A DNA stretch of 64,000 nt from Humulus lupulus (Eukaryota > Streptophyta > Magnoliopsida > Rosales > Cannabaceae): the NCBI RefSeq assembly GCF_963169125.1, contig NC_084802.1, positions 42,912,607 through 42,976,606 on the forward strand. The letters are read 5' to 3'. The position numbers and the translations under genes were made by a program. The notes under the pieces were generated by a model. The model saw nothing but the letters and a program-made list of their open reading frames with translations. It searched no databases and was not told where the DNA came from. Below are positions 33,954-45,000 of this stretch, piece after piece (position 1 is the first letter of the stretch; each line of letters begins with the position of its first letter).

Positions 33954-34767
33954 TGTTACACCCAGATTTCGAGAATGGGAATCTTGATCTCGAAATTTAG
34001 GCTCGTAAGGCGTAAGCTCGAAATAAGCACAGTCATCATGTGATCCACTAGTCAGAGACAGTTTCGCTCGAGCAATATGTAGCCTTGAAGGTGCTCCAAG
34101 TTAATGAGATAGGCTCGTAACTCACCTAGCAAGGGTTCAACACTTGTATAAACTTCTTGATGCATCTCTTGCCCTCAAACAAGATGGTTCGAGCTCGAGA
34201 GCTATAAGCTCGAAGGTGATAGCTTCGTCAATGGTTCATTGGTGGGAGCATAGGCGAAGTAAGATGACAAGCTCGTAATAGGCAAACAGTCTTGAAGGCG
34301 CATGGATCTGGTGTCTAAGCTCGTCGATTGGGTGTGAACATATTTATTGTTATAAATTCCCTATGTGTTAAGGGATCTGATGTAATTTGTTACTCAATCC
34401 CACATTTTATGGGATATTACTGTGTACATAGTAACTAATGCATTTATTGGCATTATATTATTTGATTTATCAAATATCTTCCCGAAATATGTGGGAAGCG
34501 ATTCTGAAAACCTCTCTATAAATAGAGAGTGATAATTCATTTGTAAAGGACCGAAATATTGAGATTTGGAGAGAAAACTATGGGCAATTATTCTCTGAAA
34601 GTTTCCAGAAAACTCCTAAGAATTAATAATATAGACTCGTGGACTAGGAAGATTTTAACTGCTGAACCTCGTAAAAAATCTTGTCTACATTCTTTTAATT
34701 TTCTTCCTTTGGTATATTTTTGTTTAATCGCTCTTCTTTCTTAAGTTGACGAAAAACGGCGTCAACA
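33954..34767 (+). repeat. 5' LTR of Retand copy 1
   Basis: Starts TGTTACACCCAGATTTCG and ends GACGAAAAACGGCGTCAACA. It is immediately followed by TTTGGTGCTTTCATTGAG, the presumed primer-binding region, also conserved after the LTR at 54240-55056. I did not assign the tRNA. Confidence 0.95.
34512..34529 (+). promoter_or_regulatory. TATA box in a perfect dyad, Retand LTR
   Basis: CTCTCTATAAATAGAGAG places TATAAATA at the centre of a perfect inverted repeat. The same dyad is at 51053-51070, and CCTCCCCTATAAATAGAGG at 54802-54820 keeps it with compensating changes. It is the likely core promoter of the retroelement RNA. Confidence 0.7.
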
Positions 34768-34839
34768 GTTTGGTGCTTTCATTGAGAGCCATTAAATAAG
34801 ACGTGAGTGTGTTTAATTAGAGTGCCTCTCGGATCATCA

Positions 34840-36946
34840 ATGGTCACCGCAAGTAATCCCAATATACCTACGGAGGAAATTCCTCATAATGAGGATTACC
34901 CACGACGGCCTGGAAAACAACCTATGGCAGATCCCGATCCCAAAGAGAGGAGTGAATCATCCAAATCTCGAGGGTTGCCTGCCCTCAGGCCCGACGAGGA
35001 CATGTATTACAATCTTGAGAGGTATGTTCCAATTGTGGAACTTGAAAATCGCCAACTGTGCAAACAGTTGGCAGAAGAAATGAAACGCAATGAAGAATTA
35101 GCTAGATTGGCTGCCGGTGCCCAGGCCCCTCCTCGGAGGCCTAGGGGACGTCCTCGTAAGAACACGGCCGCAAGGAGAGCAGAGTAGGCGCCGCCACCAG
35201 TGTCCCAGCCTGTTCGGCCAGGATCCCAGAGGAATTACCGGGCTAAGGGTACCACCAACCCAACTGTAGAAGCACAAATAGGGACGGGGAATAACTGAGC
35301 CCCCTCAGTGGCTCAGACCCCAAATCCTGGTAATGCACAAAACATCCTGGAGCCTAACTGGGCAAATTCGGGACCACCTAGGCCCAACAATGGGAAACAG
35401 CCACCGTTTCCCATAAGACACCCGTCGTCACCAATAAGGAATCCCTCGCCAGTTTAGGAAGTTCTACGACCTACCCATCAAGATAGTAATCGACAGGCTA
35501 TGCACGAACAAAGAGAAGCTGCCCGAGATCGCAGGGCTCCTCCACCTACGAGAAGCCAAATGTCACGATAAAAAAACTGTTGAGACAAGGAGGCCAGCAG
35601 GAAACCCATCTCATAATAACCGAGCAACCAGCTATGTAAGTGAAAGCTCGGATTACAATAGGTCCGTGAGCATATACAACACAGAACCAAGAAATGTCGG
35701 GAATCGAGGAGATCACCCTGATCTACGAGAACCCTTAAACCATAATCGGGGATGTGATAATCCCCCAAATCTAGATCTGCGAGATCATCTAAATGGTCAC
35801 AAATAGCCGATTTACAATCCTACGCTGAGACATGGAGCTGGAGTTGTTATCAACGATAACCAGCCCCCTCAGGTCCAGGCTAGGCCTCCTGTAGATCCAA
35901 TCCAAGAAAGGATTGAACAGTTGGAGAGAGCATTCAGACTCTTGTAGAATGAACGTAACAGGGAGAAGGATGAAGAGTTCGATGAGGAGCTCGAGCCATT
36001 TGCCCCGCATATCTCCAACACCCCATTTCCTCAGGGGTTTAGGATTCCTCATGTCCCACCATTTGATGGAAATTCAGATCCATATAGCCATCTGAGTACA
36101 TTCAACACTATTATGCGAGCCAGGAATGTGGGTTACGAGCTCAGATGTATGTTGTTCCCAGCCACACTCACAGGACCAACAAAAAACTGGTTTGAAAAGT
36201 TCAAAGGACATTCGATCGCATCCTGGGATCAATTTTCAAGAGATTTCAAGAAACAATTTAAGGCTATGGTTGGCATTAAGCCTGAGGTCTTAGCCCTGGC
36301 CAATGTAAGGCGACAACCTAACGAGTCACTAAAAGGTTACGTCACAAGGTTTAACTTAGAAGTGGCTCGAGCTCGAGATGTCGACGATAATGGTCACTTA
36401 ATGGAAGTTCGGGCTGGTGTAATGCCAGGAAGTCCTCTCTAGGAAGATTTACAAAGTTAACCTGTCAAGTCGTTAACCGAGTTCAATCGACGAGCCCAGA
36501 GGTTTGTCAATGTAGAAGAGGCGAGGTCAGCATTGAACATGACCTCGCAGCCCATAACTACAATGGCAAACATGAACTCTGGGTCGACGTCGGCAGACCC
36601 GTCAACTTCGAAACCCCCCAGGGACAACCCTTCCAAAAGGAAGAAAAAAGAAGGGAATAACCCCAAGGCAGATGGGGGAAAGAAGAAGAAAGGGGAAATA
36701 TACTTCTCCATATACAAAGTGTATACCAAGCTCAATGAGTCTCGAGAGAACATCTACCTGGCTAATGAAAACCAGGTCCCGTTCAGACGACCTGACCCAA
36801 TGAGGAATCAAAAAGCAAAGAGAGATTCTAGTAAGTACTGTAGATTTCACCGGGCTATCGGACATACAACCAATGAATGTCGACAGTTAAAAGATGAGAT
36901 CGAAGGATTGATCTCGAGGGGTTATTTCAGACAATATGTAAGAAAC
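34840..36946 (+). pseudogene. Retand gag, copy 1
   Basis: ATG at 34840 opens VTASNPNIPTEEI, then RYVPIVELENRQL with a coiled-coil-like stretch and a basic PRRPRGRPRK patch. The gag domain follows at 36045-36440: VPPFDGNSDPYSHLSTF, GYELRCMLFPATLTGP, NWFEKFKGHSIASWDQ and RRQPNESLKGYVTRF (Retrotrans_gag type). A basic region and zinc-binding text KYCRFHRAIGHTTNECRQLK (36833-36892) end it. Stops or frameshifts occur at 35186, 35297, 35460, 35560-35580, 35802, 35944 and 36441, so the reading frame is heavily broken. Confidence 0.88.
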
Positions 36947-39900
36947 TGAAATCCCAACCAGGCTTTTACCAGCCAAAGGGCAGCGACTGCACCACCTGCC
37001 CAAAATAGTAACTCCCAAGCTTGGGAGGATGAGCGACCCCCTCCGATTGATGGAGAATATGTAATAACCATCTCGGGGGGACCCCATATCATGGGATCGG
37101 GAAAGAACGCCCAAAAAAGGTATGTAAATGAGCTCAAGACCGGTGATGGTTCTCCCTATGAACCTGAACCAAGAGCTCCAAAACAACAAAGGGTTGAAAC
37201 TCAACCCATCACCTTCACTGAAGAAGACACATCTCATGTCCAGTTTCCCCATAACGACCCCCTGGTCATAACCCTCTAGCTCACGAACAAAAGGGTACAC
37301 CAAGTCTTGGTTGATAACGGAAGCTCAGTGAATATCCTCTATAAAGCCACTTTAGAAAAGATGGGACTTGCGCTTTGCGACCTAAAAGCCTGTGCAACCA
37401 TGATGTATGGTTTTTCAGGAGAAAGGATTGCTTGTATGAGATCCATTGAACTCCCTATGACCTTGGGAGACTATATAGTCTCTGTAACCAAGATGATGGA
37501 GTTCATCGCGGTGGATCTTCCATCTGCCTATAATGTACTGCTCAGAAGACCCGCCCTAGTTGGGCTGGGGGCAGTATCATCTGTTAGGCACTTGGCCATC
37601 AAGTTCCCAACTTCTAGTGACGTCGGGACTTTGAAAAGGGACCAGCTTGTGGGGAGGCCGTGCTATAGCCTCTCCGTTAGAGGGAAGAAACAAACAAGTG
37701 CACAGGCACTTGTAATAATCCAGAACAAGAGTGGGACGATCTTTGAGATAGATGAAGAGATTGACACCAGAATAGAGGAAAGGACTGATCTCGAACCTTT
37801 ATAAGAACTCGAAGAAGTCAAGCTCGAAGAATTCAATCCCACGAAGATGGTGAAGGTGGGTAAGAATCTTTCTGAAAAAGCAAAATAACAATTAATTCAC
37901 TTCTTAAAAGAGAACCAGGATGTATTTGCATGGACGCATTAGGATATGGTGGGAATAAGTCCTAATGTGATAAGTCAAGCACTTAACATCAACAAAAGCT
38001 TCCCCCCGAAGCAGCAAAAATGAAGACTCCTGGACGACAATAGAAAGAAAGCTCTAAAGGAAGAAGACGACAAATTAAAGGCAAATTGTTTCATACAAGA
38101 TGTCTTCTATCCTGATTGGATTGCCAATCCAGTGTTGGTTTTGAAACCCAATGGAACGTGGCGAACCTGCATCGACTACTCTGACCTCAACAAGGCATGC
38201 CCAAAGTATTATTTTCCCTTACCTCAAATCGATCAGCTCGTAGAAGCCACAGCTGGTCACGACCTCATGTCGTTCATGGATGCCTATTCTGGATATATCC
38301 AGATCGCCATGCATGCACAAGACCAAGAGCATATGAGCTTTGTAACTGATAAAGGACTATACTTCTACAATGTTATGCCTTTTGGGCTTAAAAATAATGG
38401 AGCAACATACCAAAGGCTTGTGAACAGAATGTTCTCTGAGCAGATAGGTAATAACATGGAAGTTTATGTTGACGACATGCTGATTAAGTCTAAGCATAAC
38501 GATAACCATGTGGATGACCTCAAAGAATGCTTTGCTGTATTACGAAAATACAATATGAAACTCAACCCACAAAAATGCTCTTTCGGAGTATCTTCGAGAA
38601 ATTTCTAGGTTTTATAGTAAACACGCGAGGGATAGAGGTTAATCCTAACAAGATCAAGACATTGATTGATATGCCCTCGCCTCGAAAGCATAAAGATGTC
38701 CAGAGTTTAACTAGACAGATGGTGGCATTAAGTAGGTTTGTTTCAAAATCTACAGACCGTTGTTTTCCTTTCTTCAACCTTTTGAGAGGGGCAAAAAGTT
38801 CGAGTGGATAGAGGAATGTGAGCTCGCATTCCAAGATTTAAAGAAACATCTTGCAGAACCTCCGATCTTGTCAAAGCCTATCACAGGAGAAGTCTTATAC
38901 TTGTATCTTGCTACTACCGAACACGCCATAAGTGTTGTGCTCATCCGAGAGGACAAGAAGGTACAAAAACCAGTGTATTATGTCAATAAAAGATTACTGG
39001 GGGCAGAATCGAGACACCCTTTAATGGAAAAACTGGCTCTCAGCCTGATCCACTCATCTCGAAAGCTCCGACCTTACTTCCAGGCACACCTTATCCATGT
39101 GTTAACTGACCAACCACTGCGGTAAGTTTTGTCCAAACTAGAGGCCTCGGGTAGATTGTTAAAATGGGCAGTTGAACTCGCACAGTTCGAGATCATATCA
39201 TCCGAGAACAACCATAAAAGGACAAGCCCTGGCAGATTTTATCGTACAATGTACTGGAATGTCTGACGATGTTGTTATAACCCCAGCTCGCGAGCTATGG
39301 AAACTTTATGTCGACAGATCAGCCAATGAAAATGGATTGGGGGCAGGAATCATACTAATCACTCCAGCTGGAAGTCATTTTCATTCCTCCTTGAGATTCA
39401 CTTTTGAAGCGTCCAATAACGAGGCTAAATACGAAGCATTATTGGTCGGACTTCGAATAGCCAAGGAACTCAAAACAAAGGCAATACACAGTTATAGTGA
39501 TTCGCAATTAGTGGTTAACCAAATTTTGGGGGAATATCAAGCTCGTGGCATAAGGATGGCTGCGTATTTAGAAAAAGCCAAGACTGCACTCGGACAATTT
39601 GAGTTCTATGCCATAAAGCAAGTTCCCCGAGAACAAAATTCAAATGCGGACACCTTAGCCAGACTCGCTACAACCAACAAAGCCGACACACTAAACGTGG
39701 TCCCAATGGAATTTCTATCGACCACTAGTATCAATGAGCCTGAAGAGGAAGACGCAAGCATGATTGACTCCCAACCGACCTGGATGACCCCAATAGTCGA
39801 TTACCTCGAAACCGGTATTCTCCCAGCCGAACGGAACAAGGCTCAGAAATTGATGTATCATATTCTGAGGTACATCATTGTGGAAGGAAGGTTGTATCGA

Positions 39901-40993
39901 AGAGGATATTCTATACCATTACTCCGATGTGTAACTCCACCCGAGGCAAAGACAATTCTAGAAGAAATTCATGAAGGATTTTGTGGAGATCATATTGGAG
40001 GGCATAGTCTATCGAAAAAAGTTATAAGACAAGGATATTTCTGGCCCACTATCAAAGCAGATGCATTTGAATATGTCAAGAGATGTGATAAATGCCAACG
40101 ATTCACAACAATTCCACGAGCTCCACCATCTGAGCTAACCATGATGACCTCCCCATGGCCATTTGCGGTATGGGAAATCGATCTCATAGGCTCGTTACGA
40201 ATCGACAAAAGTGGAGTAAAGTATGCAATGGTCACGATTGATTATTTTACAGAATGGACCGAGGCCAAACCCCTGGCAACAATTACCTCAAAAAAAGTTA
40301 TAGACTTTGTGGTAGATAACATCATCTGTCGATACGGAATGCCCAGAAAGATAGTGTCGGATAACGGTACCAAATTCGACAGCGAATTATTTACCCATTT
40401 TTGTGAAAAAAATGGAATAATAAAAATCTTCTCCTTCGTTGCCCATCCCTAAGCAAATGGCCAGGTCGAAGCGGTCAATAAAACCCTTAAGAGCTCCATG
40501 AAAAAAAGTTGGAGGAGGCTAAAGGAAAATGGCCCAAGGAGTTACCCCAGGTTTTGTGGGCTTATCGAACCACAACTCGCACTTCCACAGAGTATACCCC
40601 CTTTTCCCTAGCATATGGATGCAAAGCCATGTTACCAATTGAGGTTGAAATACCCACAATTCAAAGTCATGCTTACAATCAAGCCTCGAACCAATCCCAG
40701 CTCGAAGAAAGTCTGGACCTTATTGAAGAAAGATGAGATGAAGCTCAACTGAAGAATGCGGCATATTAGTAGTGAGCTACCCATTACTTCAATTTGGATT
40801 GGGAGACTTGGTATTAAGACGTGTATTCCAAGCCACAAGGGACCCGTCTGCTGGAGTACTTGGACCTAACTGGGAAGGACCTTACCAAATCGAGTCCATT
40901 ATTCGACCAGGAGTATATAAATTGGCCAGATTAAACAGAGAATTGGTACCACGAGCTTGGAATGGCGAACATCTACGACCTTACTATCAGTAG
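36947..40993 (+). pseudogene. Retand pol, copy 1: protease, RT, RNase H, archaeal RNase H, integrase
   Basis: Protease: VLVDNGSSVNILYK (37300-37341) and SAYNVLLRRPALVGLG. RT 38040-38600: TCIDYSDLNKACPK, MPFGLKNNGATYQRL and the catalytic EVYVDDMLIKSKH (38457-38495). RNase H: EHAISVVLIRE, KRLLGAESRHP. Archaeal-type RNase H: LYVDRSANENGLGAGIILI, NEAKYEALLVGLR, SYSDSQLVVNQI, QNSNADTLARL. Integrase: zinc part HEGFCGDHIGGHS and CDKCQRF, core DLIGSLRIDKSG, IVSDNGTKFD, NGQVEAVNK, and a C-terminus FGLGDLVLRRVF to 40993. Damage: stops at 36947, 37279 (Gln to stop), 37802, 40450 (Gln to stop), and frameshifts near 38590, 38795, 39130-39190 and 40500. The RT YVDD is intact. Confidence 0.93.
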
Positions 40994-41214
40994 TGTAGGA
41001 ATGATGCTTTATTGTAACCAAGCTTGTTCATTTTTCAAAATATTTATTAATAAAGTGTTCAGCTTCGATCAAAAGTTATTTTCTTTATTAAATGTTGTAT
41101 TTTTTGCAAACTCTCTTAATTCAATAACCTATGGTCACACTCATAGGATATTAAGGGGGCATCAGTAGTATACAACAATATCATAAGTTTGAAAAAATAA
41201 ATAACACAAAGTAA

Positions 41215-41540
41215 AAATGTCTGGATGGTTAACCCGACATAAAAATGTTGTATACATGAAAACTAGCCAAAATTGTCTGGATCATTAACCCGACATATAG
41301 GTTATAAGTGTATACGCGAGCCAAAGCAATATGGATATAACCAGATGCGTGAGCTATGATGATATGGATATAACCAGATTATTAACGTTATAAGTGTCTG
41401 GATAAAACCAGATGCGCAAGCTAAGACAATCTGGACGTAACCAGATTATTAAAAAATAAAAGCGTCTGGATATGACTAGATACGCGAGCTAATATGATCT
41501 GGACTTAACTAGATTACCAAAATTACAAGTGTATGGATTA
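41215..41540 (+). repeat. Tandem repeat region downstream of Retand pol
   Basis: Words of the type GTCTGGATATAACCAGAT, each roughly self-complementary (TCTGG...CCAGA), recur with intervening GCGCGAGCTAA, at least eight times and every 30-40 bp. Units are diverged. The Retand family described in Silene is known for an amplified tandem repeat in its 3' region, so this is consistent with lineage. From 41000 to 41214 and 41541 to 42091 the region is non-coding. Confidence 0.75.
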
Positions 41541-42091
41541 CAAACCAAACACGACCTAAATAAGTTTGGAACAAACCAGCTAAAACTAATCGACGAAAGT
41601 TGGAATGTAAATAAACTTACTTCGAGCTAAGTCGAGATCGAGGTTGGAATATTTTTCAAAAAGATAGTTTTGACCTCACAACCTTAAGAAGCTACTCGAG
41701 GAAGAGGAAAAGTGACTACAAAAGCAAGATATAACTAAACTACCTATCTTACATGCCATATAAGTACTTTCGAGTGCATGGTAAAAGTAAGGTCCGGTCT
41801 TGACAGATAACGAGATTAGACATGGATACATCAAATAAACTGTGCATGAATGCATTGGAACTCGAGCTTAAATCCAACAGGTGTTTGTATAAATAAACAA
41901 ACATAATGGAAAACATTTAATATAAGAAGCTCAAAATATTTCGACCTAGAAATGTGGAGCAAAAATATTAAAACAAAGGCCAAATATAAAATTGAATATA
42001 TCAAAAGTAAAAGTTTGAACAAACAAAAAATAGCCCTTATACGAGCTGTAAATTGTCTTTTCCCCAAGGGCATATAAAAAAAATAGTAAAG

Positions 42092-45000
42092 TTACAAAAT
42101 TTTTAATGGGACGCAGTCCATGGCCTCGCTTCTATGAAGCAGGAGCATCCCCTCAGCAGTATCTGACTTCTCCTTCGCCTTCTCAGCCTCCTCTTCGGCA
42201 TCCTCTGCTTCCAGTCGAGCTTTCCACCTCGCCAGGAATTCATCCTCGAGAGTTTCCAAGAAGCTTGTATCGAGGTCGACATTGTTGCCCCAGATTCTAT
42301 ACATGGCCATATCAACTGCGCGATCCTTCTTCTACTTGAATTCTTCAAGGAGGCGAGCCTTTTCACCCTCGATTATGTTGAAGGTGGCCTTCTTCTCCTC
42401 CTCGAGCGTGGAATTTAGCTCCTCAAGCTCCTTAATTCTCGAGTCTTTGTCCTTAATCTCAGCCTCCATCTTTGAATTGGTAGCCTTAAGCTCATCAGCG
42501 AGCTTGAGCTGGAGATTCTTCGGCTCATGAGCATATGGCATGCTCGAATGGACTTCATTGTTCAGCTTGTAATTCAGCTGAGCAAATGCAGCAAGGGCCT
42601 ATACACAAACAAATTGGTTCAGAGCATATACCAAATAAACTCAAACAGACATGACAAAGTAAGGAAAGTAAATTACTGAGGAGATGAGCTCGCTACCTTG
42701 TCATAAAGGGTATTGGTATCCCGGCAGTTGTTTAGGAACTGCCAATGGTGAGCATCGAGGTTGCTAAAGCTTTGGCCCACTCAAGAAAGAACATCCGAGC
42801 CAAGGGTGGCTCCATGTGCTCCTGCGACATTTTCAATAACGTACTCACTACAGTGAGTCAAAATCGACAGCAGACGCTCACGAGTTAGAACCGGCTTCTT
42901 TGGAGTTGGCGCGGTTTCCTGGGAGGCTTGAATAACAGGAGGCAGAGGGAGAGTGACCTCGGCAGGAACCCCGACCTTAGGGTCTATGGCAAAAACTTGG
43001 CTCGGGCCTTGGGATCCCAGAGGAGGAGGGGTCGTATCAGTCCTTTTCGGGACCTTAGAGGGTCGTTCCGCTCTCTATGACGCCCTCGGGCGTTTGCTCT
43101 GTTTTGCTCCCGAGCAAAAATTGAGTACGTTGTCAAGATCAGACTCCATATCACCTGCATATACAAGTTTCATGTTAGTTAACGAGCTTAAAATACTAAA
43201 AAGAAGTAAAGATTCAAGCAATAAGAAACCTAACTGGAACTCTCCCCCGAGCTTATGCTCGGCGACCATGTAATCCCCTTATTCTCTGAGGAGGCTGGGG
43301 GAGTCCCTTCACTATATGTGGAAGGTAGCCTCGAAAGGTCTATATAGTCACTTGTCTCATATTGAATGGCTACCCCATCCCAAACTTCATTTAAGCTATA
43401 CATAGTTTGGAATCTTCCTAACCAACTATCAAACCTATGAACCCTCTCGTCTAACCAAGACCATACATGGAAATTATCCCTGGAATCTGGGAATAGGACC
43501 AGGATATCGGGTTTATGTTTTAGTAGGGAAGGAGACCACAAAGCTGAGCTAAGGATGACTTTACCTTCGCCACTCGAACTCGATGCCTCATCGTTTGCTT
43601 CGTTTCCCGAGCATGGACGTTCTTAACGGCGAGCTGTGGGAGAGCGGGCCCTTGAGCTCGTTGGCCTCTGTCTCGGAGGAAGCTTCTCAGTAGGAAGGGG
43701 TACGTGCTCTTATATAGTATATTTGTGGTAGGCGGTGTTGTCCGTCAACTGATCCTGCTCCAAGAGGCCGCAGGCTCGAAGCTTATCTTCATGAAGAAGA
43801 TAAGACAGGGAACGCATACCGTACAACAGTTGGAGCAAAGCTTTCTTGTGCTCCACCATTGAGTCCGTGGGTGTGGGGCGGTGATAGTTGGCTGAAGAAA
43901 TAGATACATGTCATTAGTTCGAGCCTAATCATTAATCAAGCGAGAAAAAGAAAGGTCGATATGTACTTACGAATTCGTTGGAACGAATAGAATGTTGAAG
44001 GAGCTAGGTCGTCTGTCTAGAAGAATGCTAGCTTGAAGTTGGGGGGATGGTTGGGCATGTCCTCAAAGATTTTCTTCTCCTTGGGATAGCTCAATAAGTA
44101 ATAGAATCAGTCTCCTCCCCGAGCTCGGGAGGGGTTTCTTTTCAGACGAAAGAGATACAGGATCTCTCGTGGTGAAGGTCCCTCCCACTTTAACTAGTGG
44201 TATAGAGACCTCAGAGCTAACAAGACCCTGTATGAATTGGTTTGGAGTTGGAAGGGTGCTAGCCCAACAAAATCCAGAAAATCCTTGAAAAAGGATTTCA
44301 AGGGCAGTAGAGCCCCTGTCTCATATGCTCGCGATTCCAGACTGTGAGCTTAAGTTTATTGTCGGGTCGACCATCACCTAGGGCGTAGCAGCTCCGTTTG
44401 TTTGGAGTAGCAGGTCGACTTCTCAGCGAGTCGGACAGTCCTAAGCCATGGTGAGCGAGGATGTCAGAAATTTGTTCCGTTAAACTCACTAAGCTCCAGT
44501 AGTGCTCTGCTTCGAAGAATTCCACCCTGGAGGTTGGAATACTAGCCGCTTGCGAGGTGGAAGGGCGATTCGATGAGTCTTCCATCGGCGATAAAGTAAG
44601 GTCACCAGGCTTGTAAGTGATGATTACTTTGAGTGTGGAATTGAGAGGGATGGGTCTAAGCTCGGGGTCTGGGTCTGGATAGATTGCGACCCAAAGTTTC
44701 CTCCTTTTCCTTTCCTCGACCTCGTCGATCTGATGACATAAGTGGGCTCGAATATCTTCTTGCTCGCACCTTGCTTTGTACTCGAAAATTAGCCACTGGT
44801 TTCGACTGAAGGGTGATTCTGGACTTGGAGTTGTTCAAGAGTAAGGAATTGTGAGCACTGACCCCCACTGTTTCTCCGAATTTTGCAACATCTAGCAAGA
44901 AAGAAAAGGGTGAGGGCCAGGCATACAAGAAATCAGAGTAAAATTTTAAGTGATCCGAGCTCGAAGGCTCGGGATCACGAAGTAAGCTCGATTGAGACCG

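Noticed and set aside
35478..37303. Minus-strand frames opposite Retand gag and protease in copy 1
   Set aside because: They overlap recognised sense coding text and contain no domain, unlike the separate antisense gene at 42092-47860.
41215..41540. Regularly spaced repeats considered as a CRISPR-like array
   Set aside because: The units are diverged palindromes inside a plant retrotransposon; no conserved repeat length or unique spacers, and the organism is a plant.
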